Shown: positions 54,801 to 62,220, counted from the first letter of the stretch. The stretch is 64,000 bases of DNA from Lepidostoma basale (GCA_022606425.2 JAHDVF020000527.1:558001-622000); one strand, 5' to 3'. Notes: generated by a model not told the origin, from the sequence alone. Numbers and translations are program-made.

Positions 54801-55082
54801 CTGGGCTGTCAAGATCGCACTGTGTGGTGATCTTAGTATTATGAGTAAAGCTATAGTATGAATGAGAACTAACAAATACCTGTAAGTATCCGCCATGGTG
54901 GCGATGGGCTGGGGGATGGAGGGGTACATGGAGTTGAAGCCAGCGTTGAGGTTCAGCCTTGGGCCGGGCGCCGCGGGCGGGCTCGGCGCCGGCCCTGAGG
55001 ACGCCGGCCCGGGCTCCGCGCGCCGCTGGGTGCGCAGCTTTTCCTCCCGCCGCCACTTGGCGCGCCTGTTGCTGAACCACAC
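33811..55082 (-). CDS. Pax6: Pax6 (eyeless/toy) transcription factor, last three coding exons
   Basis: Exons 55082-54880, 45720-45545 and 33899-33811 join in frame. The first starts [17 protein letters not shown]: helix 3 of the homeodomain, with W48, F49, N51, R53 and Ser at position 50, the mark of PAX-type homeodomains. The break before V is the conserved Pax6 intron within the homeodomain. A Pro/Ala/Ser-rich activation region follows ([26 protein letters not shown]), and the protein ends [17 protein letters not shown] then NYWPRLQ, matching the Pax6 C-terminus (PGVSVPVQ...YWPRLQ). Pax6 is the nuclear regulator of eye and brain formation. The paired domain and the homeodomain's first two helices must lie right of the window. 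I cannot separate eyeless from twin of eyeless. Introns of 9.2 and 11.6 kb are full of repeats; no frameshift or stop is seen in the exons. Confidence 0.93.
34005..35789 (+). mobile_element. Transib/RAG1-superfamily DNA transposon, nearly complete nonautonomous copy
   Basis: 1785 bp bounded by CGCCG at 34000-34004 and 35790-35794, the 5-bp GC-rich duplication usual for Transib. Left end CACACTGGGGCCGA; right end read inward CACACTGGAGCCGA. The match continues as GAATT at end positions 20-24 and AATAAA at 30-35 on both sides. The first seven bases CACACTG differ by one from the V(D)J heptamer CACAGTG. Inside is a plus-strand two-exon transposase fragment. It is antisense to Pax6 and about 105 bases upstream of the last Pax6 exon's acceptor. 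Family assignment rests on ends, duplication and protein words together. Confidence 0.8.
34451..35658 (+). pseudogene. RAG1/Transib-like transposase, N-terminal half (one stop, probable internal deletion)
   Basis: Exon 1 is open from about 34451 to 34573 and includes [15 protein letters not shown], a CxxC zinc-type motif; no ATG is seen, so the start is missing or in another exon. A 45-base GT/AG intron (34574-34618) contains an in-frame TAA and its removal keeps the frame. Exon 2 (34619-35658) reads [43 protein letters not shown], is broken once by TAA at 35158-35160, then continues in the same frame: [53 protein letters not shown]. The WGLDGS...YKQKF word is the region of the first catalytic Asp in RAG1-like proteins. 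Right after it the sequence switches to an acidic Ser-rich tail ending SSDSE and TAA. The rest of the catalytic core is absent, so it cannot be an active transposase. Confidence 0.75.
36301..38060. other. Pax6 intron, unrecognised AT-rich sequence
   Basis: No repeat family with clear ends. 36700-36750 has a weak foldback-arm word (GGCATGTTTCATCTTGCTAGG). 37570-37800 has moderate GC without a supported gene. Confidence 0.4.
38150..38390. mobile_element. Foldback element, family K copy 2
   Basis: Arms GAGTGTCGCGACAGCTGTTT and its complement. CTGATGA 38248-38254, hairpin GCCAAC/GTTGGC, GAAA 38272-38275. The 3' flank has GTGTTTCGGTCAAAACAATG as in the other copies. Preceded at 38065-38115 by a tail scrap of family H. 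Confidence 0.75.
38540..38710. other. GC-rich patch in Pax6 intron
   Basis: Locally high GC (TTTCCCGCGGTTTCCGCGCG, CCCGACCCCCGCCACG). Frames on both strands are short and unlike any protein. It could be a repeat or a regulatory patch; nothing decides. Confidence 0.3.
38815..39255 (-). mobile_element. Retroposon family H, copy
   Basis: Reverse strand. Tail region TATCTAAAGCATTACAGATT, shared with 50130-50200, then TCCGAGGTGACACGATTAAG, GGCATAACCATTGGCAGG, ending near GGTAGCCTAGCATCCC. Confidence 0.6.
39442..39826. mobile_element. 385-bp MITE nested in mariner copy 2
   Basis: Inverted ends CGTCACCTGAGAGTAAGAAG (about 28 bp, near perfect) and AAGT on both sides (39438-39441, 39827-39830). The uninterrupted mariner sequence is seen at about 25075. 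No coding frame. Confidence 0.75.
39859..40546 (+). pseudogene. Mariner transposase relic
   Basis: 39859-40119 encodes the N-terminal part ([37 protein letters not shown]), a paired-like helix-turn-helix region, then a frameshift/deletion. 40187-40546 encodes [11 protein letters not shown] and [16 protein letters not shown], with 34 residues between the catalytic Asp of HDN and that of PSD, and ends ERNGDYVEK with TAG. The first catalytic Asp segment is lost. Not functional. Confidence 0.8.
40605..40690 (+). mobile_element. SINE1 3' end
   Basis: TGAGAATCAATATAAATAGC, TTTGGCTCGCGCTGTAATG and CAACAAAATAATAAATA, the 3' part of SINE1. Confidence 0.6.
40690..41500 (+). mobile_element. LINE A, longest reverse-transcriptase fragment on the plus strand
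   Basis: Two open pieces (40710-41159, 41116-41373) with a frameshift near 41150. They read [15 protein letters not shown] (after the YADD box), [61 protein letters not shown]. 5'-truncated just downstream of the catalytic box. The end is CGGCGTGATGGTTTGTTGTTG, a tail variant. Layout fits an RTE-like LINE. Confidence 0.75.
41580..41790. other. GC-rich patch in Pax6 intron
   Basis: CCGCGTACGCGGGCCACG and repeated GGGAA/TTCCCG words. No coding frame with support. Similar patches at 38540-38710 and 60000-60190 hint at a repeat family I cannot delimit. Confidence 0.3.
41865..41940 (+). mobile_element. SINE1 body scrap
   Basis: AAAAATGGCGATGGACTAAC, ATCACATGTCACGAGAATCA. Confidence 0.5.
41950..42725 (-). 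mobile_element. LINE B reverse-transcriptase fragment with YADD box
   Basis: Reverse strand. Near 42695-42660 it reads [12 protein letters not shown], the catalytic YADD box of a reverse transcriptase; further on ITVSKTEMTIS-like decayed sequence, then [48 protein letters not shown]. Stops break it. A second copy of the C-terminal part is at 46090-46600. Confidence 0.7.
42805..42935 (+). mobile_element. SINE1 copy
   Basis: B box GGTTCGATTCCCAGCGATG, TCATTGATCTGTTGTG, ACAATAAAGTGGCGATAGAT, to CATGTGAATCAAC. The A-box half is missing. Confidence 0.65.
43037..43400 (+). mobile_element. Tigger/pogo-like element fragment
   Basis: TA then CAGTAAAACCTCTATTTAAC and TTCGGATATAACGGACAAAA, a typical pogo/Tigger end. 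Later GAGGATGGAAGTGAAGATAGC encodes an acidic [10 protein letters not shown] stretch, likely the transposase C-terminus. The right end is not found; extent is a guess. Confidence 0.5.
43560..43790 (+). mobile_element. M1 fragment followed by SINE1 fragment
   Basis: 43560-43680: ATATACATCTTTCAAAAAAA-type word, GTCAGACGTGGTGGACGTAA, AATGACAGGTCATAAGTCC. 43678-43790: GGTCTGGTGTAGAATTGCC, AATAAAATGGCGATATATTA. The join is abrupt. Confidence 0.55.
43791..44279. other. Pax6 intron, single-copy-looking sequence
   Basis: No match to other repeats in the window; 43980-44270 has moderate GC (CTAAAAAAAACCGCGGCAC). Possible regulatory DNA; nothing specific seen. Confidence 0.3.
44280..45275 (-). mobile_element. 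LINE A copy with 204-codon open frame, plus SINE R scrap and a short plus-strand LINE A piece
   Basis: 44280-44405 is a plus-strand LINE A scrap. 44405-44620 is a SINE R 3' part. 44620-45275 is a reverse LINE A 3' end; its frame 44634-45248 has no stop for 204 codons: [68 protein letters not shown], ending YPFGETA. The best preserved LINE A copy here, 5'-truncated. Tail AACTAACTAACTAACC. Confidence 0.8.
45276..45520 (-). mobile_element. SINE R body next to the Pax6 exon
   Basis: Matches 52190-52430: AACACAAAATGTTCTTTTTAG, GCACATATTGTCTATTTAAT, CGATGTTGCACATGTTGAC. It ends about 25 bases from the exon at 45545. Confidence 0.6.
45545..45720 (-). CDS. Pax6: Pax6 exon: activation region
   Basis: 176 nt. 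Acceptor TTTGTTCCAG; the split codon AG+T gives Ser (ADTYS/SMSG). Reads [42 protein letters not shown], ending ST plus one base; donor GTTCAT (weak: GTTC rather than GTRA). Confidence 0.9.
45905..46080 (-). mobile_element. LINE A scrap
   Basis: GATGGCAACTTTAAGTGCACC, TCAATATCCCTCTCCACTCG, then a CTAACTAACTAAC tail. Confidence 0.55.
46090..46600 (+). mobile_element. LINE B C-terminal fragment
   Basis: Open 46230-46586. The neighbouring frames read [19 protein letters not shown] words, [29 protein letters not shown] and PKRWKDSWE. Same family as 41950-42725. Confidence 0.65.
46610..46775 (+). mobile_element. LINE A 3' scrap
   Basis: AATCGTCGAGCTCGCATG, TGAATGTAGAGGTAGCTC, CTCTGCCTACCCCTCCG, end GTTAGTTAGTTAGC. 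Confidence 0.6.
46776..48054. other. Pax6 intron, mostly unrecognised
   Basis: A weak foldback-arm word (GGAGCGAAACCGGTCGG) is at 46970-46990. The rest, 47050-48030, has no gene, tRNA or repeat that I can place. Confidence 0.4.
48055..48200. mobile_element. Foldback element
   Basis: Left arm CATGTTTCGGAGGTTTTTTA with CTTCATCATCGGGAGAGCG; right arm TCCTGATGATGAAGCTG ... CCTTTAAAATACGTCG. Related to 9290-9690 and 59385-59560; the right arm's GAAAC is mutated to AAAAT. Confidence 0.65.
48420..48655 (-). mobile_element. SINE1, full length
   Basis: Reverse strand. The head (48655 side) reads ACCTTCGTGGCAGAGTGGTA, then GGTCCCGGGTTCGATTCCC (B box), TCTTTGGTCTGGTGTAGAAT and GCGATAGATTGGCTACCTAT. 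Best tRNA-like head of the family. Confidence 0.75.
48656..49584. other. Pax6 intron, mostly single-copy; foldback scrap at 49375-49475
   Basis: 48950-49260 is repeat-free, with AGTCAATTATTTAATTAATC (homeodomain-like TAAT words) next to a GC-rich run (CTCCCGCCCCCGGGGGAGGG), a plausible enhancer but unproven. 49375-49475 holds TTTGATAATGCCTTGGCAAGG, a scrap of the family at 55825-55995. Confidence 0.35.
49585..49937. mobile_element. Long palindromic foldback element (about 350 bp)
   Basis: The arms match from outside (TTATTTCTCTTTATCTTTTT / AAAAAGAGAAATAA) to the centre (ATCTGACAG ... CTGTCAGAT). The core on the right arm is CACTGAAGAAGGACTGG ... CCGAAAT. Same family as 58985-59358. Confidence 0.8.
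50130..51339. other. Repeat tails and unrecognised sequence
   Basis: 50130-50300 has the ATCCAAAGCATTACAGA family H tail (reverse). 51064-51310 starts CTAGCTGACCCGGCAACG, a word common in dispersed insect repeats. The pieces between, 50300-51060, show no gene. Confidence 0.4.
51340..51720 (-). mobile_element. LINE G C-terminal fragment
   Basis: Reverse frame 51371-51697 reads [33 protein letters not shown] and RAARDTVVE, the C-terminal words of an RTE-like polymerase. 51340-51460 recurs inverted at 52880-53000. A related scrap is at 53285-53400. Confidence 0.6.
51965..52570 (-). mobile_element. SINE R, most complete copy
   Basis: From the tail AACTAACTAACTAACC and CATCACGCCGTCTCCCCG through GATGCGGCACTCCATCC, GGGTTGCGAACCTCATCG and the body to about 52570. 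The first 75 bases equal the 3' end of LINE A (reverse strand); the rest does not occur in LINE A. Confidence 0.7.
52600..52790 (+). mobile_element. LINE A 3' end, (GTTT)n tail variant
   Basis: GGTTGGTCATGTTAGAAGTCG, GAATGTGGAGGAAGC, CTGCCTACCCCTGTGGGG, then GTTTGTTTGTTTG. Same subfamily as 40690-41500. Confidence 0.65.
52795..53165 (+). repeat. Dispersed repeat with GCCGTTTT...CACCTCAAGGGC head
   Basis: Shares TCACCTCAAGGGCGC, AATTAAAGTCTGTCGG and GCATCTGAGGCGTG with 55263-55610, and the head with 9485-9590 and 60955-61010. Probably a SINE or LINE 3' region; family unknown. Confidence 0.5.
53440..54060. repeat. Diverged tandem duplication, unit about 450 bp
   Basis: About 60 bases at 53485-53544 recur at 53935-53994 (ATTGTATATCATTAGAACTT ... 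GGTAATGTAACAATTTCC), and AACGGCAAAATAGAA recurs at 53561 and 54041. Confidence 0.6.
54880..55082 (-). CDS. Pax6: Pax6 exon: homeodomain helix 3 and linker
   Basis: 203 nt. Acceptor TTTCCCTCAG, phase 0; donor GTATTT, phase 2. About 70% GC in an AT-rich region. Contains [10 protein letters not shown] then [18 protein letters not shown], a low-complexity linker. Confidence 0.93.
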
Positions 55083-55262
55083 CTGAGGGAAACATATTTC
55101 ATTACTTCACTATTGCTTGAGCAACCATGTTACACTATAGCGAGTACGTGCATTTCCACACCAACTATAAGCAGGTAGAATACACAATTGAAATAACGCA
55201 ATGTTTTACATATACATATATTTAAAATTTAATTAAATTAATAATAATAATAATAATAATAA

Positions 55263-55610
55263 TATGCTAACTTTTAAAGCGCCGTTTTTGTGATGTAATC
55301 ACCTCAAGGGCGCATTAAGACGTGTTTTAAATCTAAAAATCTAAATGTGACCGCTTAAAAAACGATTGGTTTAAAAGTATAGTAGAACAAAGTATAAATG
55401 TTTAAATTGGGTATGAAATATGAAAAAGATGGGTTTTCAATTTAGATCTGAAATCTGTCGGATCATTTATGCATCTAAGGTGTGAAGGGAGATTGTTCTA
55501 AGCTGATGGACCGGCTACCGCGAACGCTCGATCCCCGAAATTCGTACTGGGGCAACGCTTCGGCTCAACTAATCTTCCTATTGCTGAGGAGTTCGCCGAG
55601 CGAAGTGTGG
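55263..55610 (+). repeat. Dispersed repeat, second copy of the 52795 family
   Basis: TAAAGCGCCGTTTTTGTGATG, ATCACCTCAAGGGCGC, TCTGAAATCTGTCGGATC, ATGCATCTAAGGTGTG, then GATGGACCGGCTACCGCG. Preceded by an AAT microsatellite. Confidence 0.5.
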
Positions 55611-55653
55611 ATTTCCGTGAATTTGACATAAACATTAATTAAAAAAACTACTG

Positions 55654-55795
55654 ATGCAAAAAATTGAGGGGCAGCGTGGTCCTGGTAGAAGGCAAATGTC
55701 TTGGCTGTGCAACATAAGTGACTGGACCGGGATGAGACATGTAGGGGATGATTGCCAACGTCAGGGGGACCTGATATGGCACGCGAAGAAGAAGA
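55654..55795 (+). mobile_element. LINE C 3' scrap
   Basis: Reads RGPGRRQMSWLCNISDWTG, then a GAAGAAGAAG end. Same words in reverse at 16290-16500. Confidence 0.55.
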
Positions 55796-55824
55796 AGTTA
55801 TTTAAAATAAATGAAAACGTCAGT

Positions 55825-55995
55825 TTTCTAGAAGTTTTATTATAGTTTATGCGATACATTTAACTATTGTATACAAACAAAAACGCGATTTTCACTACAT
55901 TTGATATTGCCGCAGAAAGGCAAAACATGTCATTCTCATCAACAATAATAAAACTTCTAGAAAACAGACGTTTTCATTCGTATTCATGATTTAAT
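55825..55995. mobile_element. Foldback-type element
   Basis: Ends TTTCTAGAAGTTTTATTATA and its complement TAATAAAACTTCTAGAAA. Centre TTTGATATTGCCGCAGAAAGG, then CAAAACATGTCATT. Arms or scraps of the family are near 28310, 42990, 49375, 56410 and 60780. Confidence 0.6.
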
Positions 55996-57514
55996 ATAGA
56001 GTTTTATAATATTGATATGTTTGGCTTTGTTATGGGACTCGAATGACTGGAAGTCTCATGTATAAGATGCCGTGAAATGCCACCTTACATGACGACACCA
56101 ATACTTCTAGTATGTTCGACTGATTGGCGTTCTATAGAAGTCCTCGTGATATGATCACTGACCTTACCACTTGGGTCTTAGAATATAGGGAAAGGGATAG
56201 GGCGTATGGCGCATCTTCGGGATCAGAAAACCTAGACTCACCAGTCAACAGAAGGTAACCCTGCAGAAAATCTCTTTAGGAGGATACGGGATACTATTCT
56301 AGTAACACTTTCCGGGAAATCGCCGTGGCGAGAACACATTCTTTACAATGATCGCCAAGGTGGGGGGACTTGACTCGGTACCATTAGAAATTAGTGGGGA
56401 TTATCAACTATTTGATAATGCTCTAGCAAGGCGAAACGAATCATTCCAATATAACATCACAAAACTTGTAGGAAACGGGAGCTTTAATCAATATTAAAAA
56501 ACTTAATTTCCATCCAATTTTTATAGATACTAAATTTTATTGCGTATGTATTTTTAATACATTTTATGTATTTTTAATACATGATTTTTTTTTAAATAAA
56601 ATATTTATAAAAAAAAAATTATACACACAAATTTAATTTAATTATATGTATATGTAGAAACATATGAGAATAGTATAATAAAAACCATTCTTAAACAAAG
56701 CCAATTAAATATAAAAAGAAATAACATAAAAATATAATTAACAAAGTTCTAAAAAAACTGTACATTATATTATGGGTAGTACTCATGCATATAATTATAA
56801 TTAAATCTTTACCTTCATTTTCGTAGATTAAATAAATGTTTGTTGCCAACTAAAATTAATGTAAGATTTTATTATACAGACAATAAAATTACTCTTACCT
56901 TAATAGCAACGCCATAAGATTACATCAAAAACATCTTTAAAAAAATTAGTGACGTTAAAAAATGTTTCACGGATTTTTCTGAAACGTCTTAGAAAAAAAT
57001 GTTTGAAAAAGTTATTAAAAACGTAAAAGTTTTTTTTGTATATAATTTTTTTTTCAGTATCTAATGGCAGACTTCATGTAGAAACTAATAACATATAATA
57101 ATGTATACAGAGATGATAGAGGGAAAGACTTAAATGGGTCCCTCGTTATAACTTAGGCGACCGCAAACTTGGCACTTGTTCGGTACTTGGCTAGACACAG
57201 TGATCTTTCTTTAATATTATTCTCAGTGAAAGAAAAAGCTCCTAAGTATAATTTCCTCGGGAGAGTTAGACATTAGATTGCTATAATTATACTATTTTAA
57301 CAAATATCTAAATAAAACAACGTCTCAAATGATAACGTCATTGTTGGTGTTGTGTTTAAAATTCTATTTCCATTTTGTTTACAGTATTTAAATAAATTTA
57401 TTTTGTTTTTGTATTAGGTATATAAAAAGTTAGATTTTCTTAGAAAGAATACTTTTTTTTACCTTGTGCCCTGTTTTGGCAAATAAAAAAATAAAACGAA
57501 AAATAAAATCATTT
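55996..57514. other. Pax6 upstream intron, AT-rich
   Basis: 56030-56400 is of mixed composition without a recognised gene; 56400-56490 is a foldback scrap (TTTGATAATGCTCTAGCAAGG). 56500-57500 is very AT-rich with nothing identified. Confidence 0.4.
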
Positions 57515-57970
57515 TGAATTGTTCGACTAACTAACTAACCATCACACCAATTCTCCGAAGGGATAGGCATAGAGGATGAGCCACCATTCGGCTCTGTCGA
57601 ACTTCCTCTACATTCATACATCGCACGATCGTCAATTTTTCCGACTTCGAATGTAACCGCTAAAAAACCCGCCTAAAAGCAATTGATTAATTTGGTCATG
57701 CCATGTTTCCTCGGCTGTCCTCGACTTCTCTTTTCATTCAGACTGTATGTTTCCATTCCAATCATTTTTCTTCTTTCATCTATTCGTTATATACCTACTC
57801 GTATCTCCAAAATATCTAATCCTTTTTTAATTTTACTTAGGATGCAATCGTCTGCTTTTAAATTTTTTCCTTGTTTCGACGTTTGGTGCTCATCATATAT
57901 CGTTTTCTGGTATTAGTGGTATAATTTCTATCGCATTTATCCTACTTTCATTCTTCTTTTGTCATCTCCA
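57515..57970 (-). mobile_element. LINE A variant copy
   Basis: Tail CGACTAACTAACTAACC, ATTCTCCGAAGGGATAGGC, GGTCATGCCATGTTTCCTCGG, CTTTTTTAATTTTACTTAGG. Frameshifted. Confidence 0.6.
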
Positions 57971-58734
57971 AGTTTCAAATACGTTCATAATAGTTATTTA
58001 TAATTAGATAAAACATGTTAATAGTCCACTTGGTTTTTTCATGCCGTCTTAGCGAAGTGGCAAGTGTATGGGAACGCATGTTCTGCTATCCTAGATATAT
58101 AAATGTCAAGTTTCCATAACATCAATCCAAGTGTATAAGTATTATAAAAATAATAATGTTGTCTGAATTAACAATAATAATTTCGAATGTAACGTTCTCA
58201 CATCTCTGGCAGGTCACCCCGTTTGCTATTCAAATCAGGGCGTTCTTTTTTCATTTCGGATGTCAGATTTGCTTTTTGAATTTGGAATTTCTCTCGCTCC
58301 GGGAAACCGTCATTCGTCATTTGTCACTTTTCCGCGGACCAGCGCCGCGCGCGGTCGTGCGAGGCGGGGTCTTCACACGGCCAGAGGTTAAGCACGCTTC
58401 GTGAGCCCTTTGACGAAATTTGAGGATTTGTGGACGCACGTGCGTGAGGATAAAAATATGTATGAGTTAAATGCTGTTTATATTATACGGAGCTTTATCA
58501 CAGTAGAGAGGTAGAGAACCTATTTGATCAGACCAGCGCCACACTATCGCAGTGATCTTGAGGTAGATAATTGAACTCCTCGTAAACGTTGGTTTAGAAT
58601 GCTTAAGTAAAATGTTAAATGATTTTTTAAAGATTTAAAACACTTTTTTTTCTTCTATATTCGCCAAATTTGTGTTATACATTTTTTTTTTAATTTATAC
58701 ATCTACTTGTAGACAAATACTTACACATTATCTT
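57971..58734. other. Unrecognised stretch with a GC-rich centre
   Basis: 58310-58400 is GC-rich (GACCAGCGCCGCGCGCGG). An open frame there (58156-58404) shows no known domain. The second half is AT-rich. Confidence 0.35.
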
Positions 58735-58983
58735 AATAGATGGCGCTAGTGTAGATTGACCTACAAAATCTGAAGTTATTTAAAAATAGTAGCATATATA
58801 CAAGTTCCAACAATTTGTCAGACGTGGTGGTCGTAAGAAGGACGGAATGGGGAATGTTGTTAACATAAAGTGATCGCTTAACCCAACCAATGACAGGTCA
58901 TAACATAAGGTCCAGTAAATGCCTCGACCACCATATTCTGTTTCCAAAAAAATGTACATCTTCGTCTCTATTGAGATACAATT
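58735..58983 (+). mobile_element. Family M1, single unit
   Basis: Best plus-strand unit: AATAGATGGCGCTAGTGTAG, TTTGTCAGACGTGGTGGTCG, CCAACCAATGACAGGTCAT, end TTGAGATACAATTAATG. Insertions (AACATA) near 58905. Confidence 0.65.
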
Positions 58984-58984
58984 A

Positions 58985-59358
58985 ATGCTTTATTTTTTTT
59001 TATACACTTTTGTTTATACAACACTAACATTATTTTTTTTTTAACTACATAGACACGTTTCGGACAACCAGTCCTTCCTCAGTGATACATATTATAAAAA
59101 TGCATATTTAAAATATTATAAAATTGTTTACATGATCTGACAGATGTTATGAAGGTTTATTTTGGAACCTATTTTTGGATTTTATATGGAGTTCCAAAAT
59201 AAATCTTTTTAACATCTAAACAATTTTATAATATTTTAAATATGTATCTTTATAACTGAAGAAGGACTGGTTGTCCGAAACATGTCTATGTAACTTTAAT
59301 TTTTTTAATGTAAGTGTTGTATAAACAGAAGTGGATAAAAAAAGAAAAAGCGAAATTA
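58985..59358. mobile_element. Long palindromic foldback element (about 370 bp)
   Basis: Same family as 49585-49937. Core on the right arm: AACTGAAGAAGGACTGG ... CCGAAACATGTC. Shorter inner hairpin with TTTGGAACC/GGAGTTCCAAA. Confidence 0.8.
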
Positions 59359-59384
59359 AAAACACTGTTTACTTTTTCCATAAA

Positions 59385-59560
59385 TTTACGTTACTTGACA
59401 TGCTTTAAAGGTTTTTTTACACCCTCATCATCGGGAGAAAGATATAAACTCATTTTATAATATATCGTTCTCCAGATGATGAAGGTGTGAAAACTTCGAA
59501 ACGTGTCGAGAAAACTAAACTCAAAAGTAGAAAAATAATGTTTTGTTTTACAAAAAAATC
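59385..59560. mobile_element. Foldback element
   Basis: Left arm CATCATCGGGAGAAAG; right arm CCAGATGATGAAGGTGTG ... CTTCGAAACGTGTCGAG. Family of 9290-9690. Confidence 0.7.
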
Positions 59561-59739
59561 GTTAAAGCCTCAACTCTATCAAAAATACAAAATCTTTAGT
59601 TATTTTCAAGGCATTTATAAAAAAAAAATAACATGAAAGTATGTTTGGAGTCAACGTAATAAAAAAAACTTTTCGTGTCTTATACGTTTGAATTTCAATT
59701 ATTAGTTGTAAATATTAAAAAAAAAATAACGGTTTCATA

Positions 59740-59860
59740 TTTGGGTCATGTCGTAAGGCGGGAAAAATACCACCTCCTTCGGTTAATTATCACGGGCAAG
59801 ATAGAGGGAAGGTTCCAAATAGAGTAGGACAGAGATGTTTTCGCTGTAGTGATTCGAATT
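59740..59860 (+). mobile_element. LINE C 3' scrap
   Basis: ATTTGGGTCATGTCGTAAGG reads YLGHVVRR, then EKYHLLRLI, as in 16290-16780. Confidence 0.5.
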
Positions 59861-59999
59861 AATATTTTCAAAACACATTTGTTCTCTGTGGTTTACAACA
59901 TAATTGGCAGTAAATTAAAAAAATACATATATTTATTCTCTTGTTTACCACAATTCTCAAACACCCTCTAAACATTCCGAATTCAAAATACAAAAAAAA

Positions 60000-60215
60000 A
60001 ACATTTCCCATAAAAGTTTCCCGCGCAGTGTGCGTGCGGGGGCCGGCCCTCGACGTGAAACATGAAATATGACATGAAAAATAAAATGGCGGCGCGATAT
60101 CCATGGCGGGCGGAAGTGTGTCTCCCGCCCTTTTGGCCGCGCCGCTGACAGGGCCGGCGCTTCCGGTTGGCGCCCAAATAAAATAGGGGCTCTTTTATGG
60201 AAATTTTCTAACATA
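60000..60215. other. GC-rich patch in Pax6 upstream intron
   Basis: GTGCGTGCGGGGGCCGGCC and GGCGCGATATCCATGGCGGG. Overlapping reverse-strand frames of 60-85 codons, none with a known domain. Not a homeobox or paired-box exon. Confidence 0.35.
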
Positions 60216-60424
60216 AGTTAGGCCCTGGATAACCCCGAGTCCCCACGACTCAACACTCGCTTGTTGACTGCTTGAATAATGTATTGTTGAAAACTTTACC
60301 GAGTCGTTTCATACATCTTTAAATAATATGATTTATGATCAATACTTCTGTAAAAAAAAACATTCTTATAACGCAAAATAAAATAAGGAAAAAGTTTTTG
60401 TTTTTATTTCATATTTATGTTATA

Positions 60425-60520
60425 TAAATATTAAACGTCGGTCACATGAGGAGTCGGAGAAATAGATATGCATGCATGACACGATCTGTGAATGTTGAGG
60501 AAGCAAGGGAAGTATCTACA
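60425..60520 (+). mobile_element. LINE A scrap
   Basis: GTCGGTCACATGAGGAGTCGG, ATGCATGACACGATC, GAATGTTGAGGAAGC. A further end scrap CGGCGTGATGGTTAGTTAG is at 60935-60957. Confidence 0.6.
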
Positions 60521-60639
60521 TTCTCTCTTATTTGCTATTTCTTTAAAAATGTTGCAAAGCTCCATATAATAATAAAAAAATAATGCGAATGAAAACGTTT
60601 GTATACTTAAGAAATTAAAAACGACTTTGTTTAATCCAC

Positions 60640-60730
60640 TAATTATTAAAAAATATTTTAAAAACACGACATGTTTCGGAGGATACCTCCATCTTCAGTG
60701 TAAAAATAAAATATGATTATATTCAATAAG
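60640..60730 (-). mobile_element. Foldback arm
   Basis: Minus strand: CTGAAGATGGAGG, TATCCTCCGAAACATGTCG. The partner arm is not seen. Confidence 0.5.
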
Positions 60731-61009
60731 TAGAAAACATTTGTTTCTAGATTTTTTTATTAAATAATCTTATATTATATGGAGTGACATGTTTCGCCTT
60801 TCTTATTCATTTTTATAATGCTTTAGAAATGCAAAACAAGTAATTTGTATAAAGTATTATATATCAACACTTCCAGAAAACTGACGTTTTCTATCGTATT
60901 AATAATAATACATTTTTTTCTTAACCCTTCAAGAAGACGGCGTGATGGTTAGTTAGTGAGCGCCCTTGAGGTAAGCTATTCTCGAAAACGGCGCTATAAA
61001 AATTAGTCT

Positions 61010-61410
61010 AATTATTATCCTCTTCTTCTTCTTTCTCTTTGCCATTTCCCATCATCTGGGGTCGGCCCTCCTCGTACGAAAACGCCAAACTTTCATATTT
61101 TCACTCATTTCCACTGTCAGGTTCTCGCGTTGGAGCTCCTTTTCCATGTTGGCCCACCATGTTGCCATTGGGCGACCTCTTCTTCATGGTTTTGTGGGAA
61201 TGCTGAGGGCTTTTTGGACAATGTGCTCGCTGTCTCTTCGCATCACATGACCGTACCACCGGAGTCGAGATTCTCTTATTTTTTCCGTTATTGGGGCAAT
61301 TTTAAAGCTACCCCTCACGTATTCGTTCCTTACGTGGTCCAGCCTTGTGACGCCGCCAGCCCACCTCAACATTTTCATCTCGGCAGCGTGGACTCGACTT
61401 TACAGTCTAA
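61010..61410 (-). mobile_element. LINE F C-terminal fragment
   Basis: Reverse strand. MKMLRWAGGVTRLDHVRNEY, ESRLRWYGHVMRRDSEHIV, then RRRGRP, with the GTCGGCCCTCCTCGTACG 3' region. C-terminal part of a third RTE-like family. Followed by a TTA microsatellite at 61423-61438. Confidence 0.7.
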
Positions 61411-61438
61411 TTATGATTATTATTATTATTATTATTAG

Positions 61439-61950
61439 TACTTAGCTTAGGCGAGAAATGAAACCATCGACCAATGAGTTGAATGGTCAGAATAGTATTT
61501 AAGTAAAGTTGTAATTTATTCTGAAATCTCCATTTATATTATTTTTATTATGTAAGCTGTATCCCTACTGGTCCCGGAGGAAGTTGCTCAGTTACACTGA
61601 TTTATGAGGAGAATTAATAACGCAAATTCTTCTCCCCTCCCTCCCATCTCAACGTGAATATTTTTTGTTCCACTTTTGCCGGCAGAAGCAAAATATTTGG
61701 ACAGACAAAAAATACAACTCTGCGTAATTGAATATCTGGAAAAACGCGAAATGAAAGAGTTAAGGAATAACTACAGCGTCATTGATAAAACCCTCAAAGT
61801 TCAGAGAATAAGAATATCTATTAATTAACTTTAATAATATATGTAATAAGTATGTATTATAGAATAGTTGAGACTGAGAAAATAAATATCAAATATACTT
61901 AAAGAAAAATACATTTCAGGAAAACACATATTTAAACAAAAACTGACTAT
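61439..61950. other. Unrecognised AT-rich stretch
   Basis: Nothing identified. Confidence 0.4.
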
Positions 61951-61954
61951 AATT

Positions 61955-62220
61955 AAATAGTCCATTGTTTTGGCCGAAACACTATGATACCTTAACATTT
62001 TAAACTGTTAAATTAAATAACTTTGTATTTTGTATCACAATTGTATTTTATTTTACGCGACAACTGTTTCATCAACCTATGTTGACATCATCAGGTGTTA
62101 CAATAATAGTATTGTAACACCTGATGATGTCAACATAGATTGACGAAACAGCTGTCACGTAAAATAAAATACAATTGTGATACAAAAACAAAGTTTACTC
62201 ATTAACAGTTTAAAATTTGT
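61955..62220. mobile_element. Foldback element, family K copy 3
   Basis: Begins TCCATTGTTTTGGCCGAAAC (the flank found at the other end of copies 1 and 2). CTGATGA 62121-62127, hairpin GTCAAC/TTGAC, GAAA 62145-62148, then CAGCTGTCACG. The left arm has both CATCATCAGG and the TGTTTCATCAACC part. Confidence 0.75.

Noticed and set aside
54895..55086. Plus-strand frame across the homeobox exon
   Set aside because: Antisense shadow of [17 protein letters not shown].
58156..58404. Coding exon in the GC-rich patch
   Set aside because: No domain and no matching splice sites; not homeobox or paired box.
60000..60214. Upstream Pax6 exon
   Set aside because: Translations on both strands lack paired-domain or homeodomain words.
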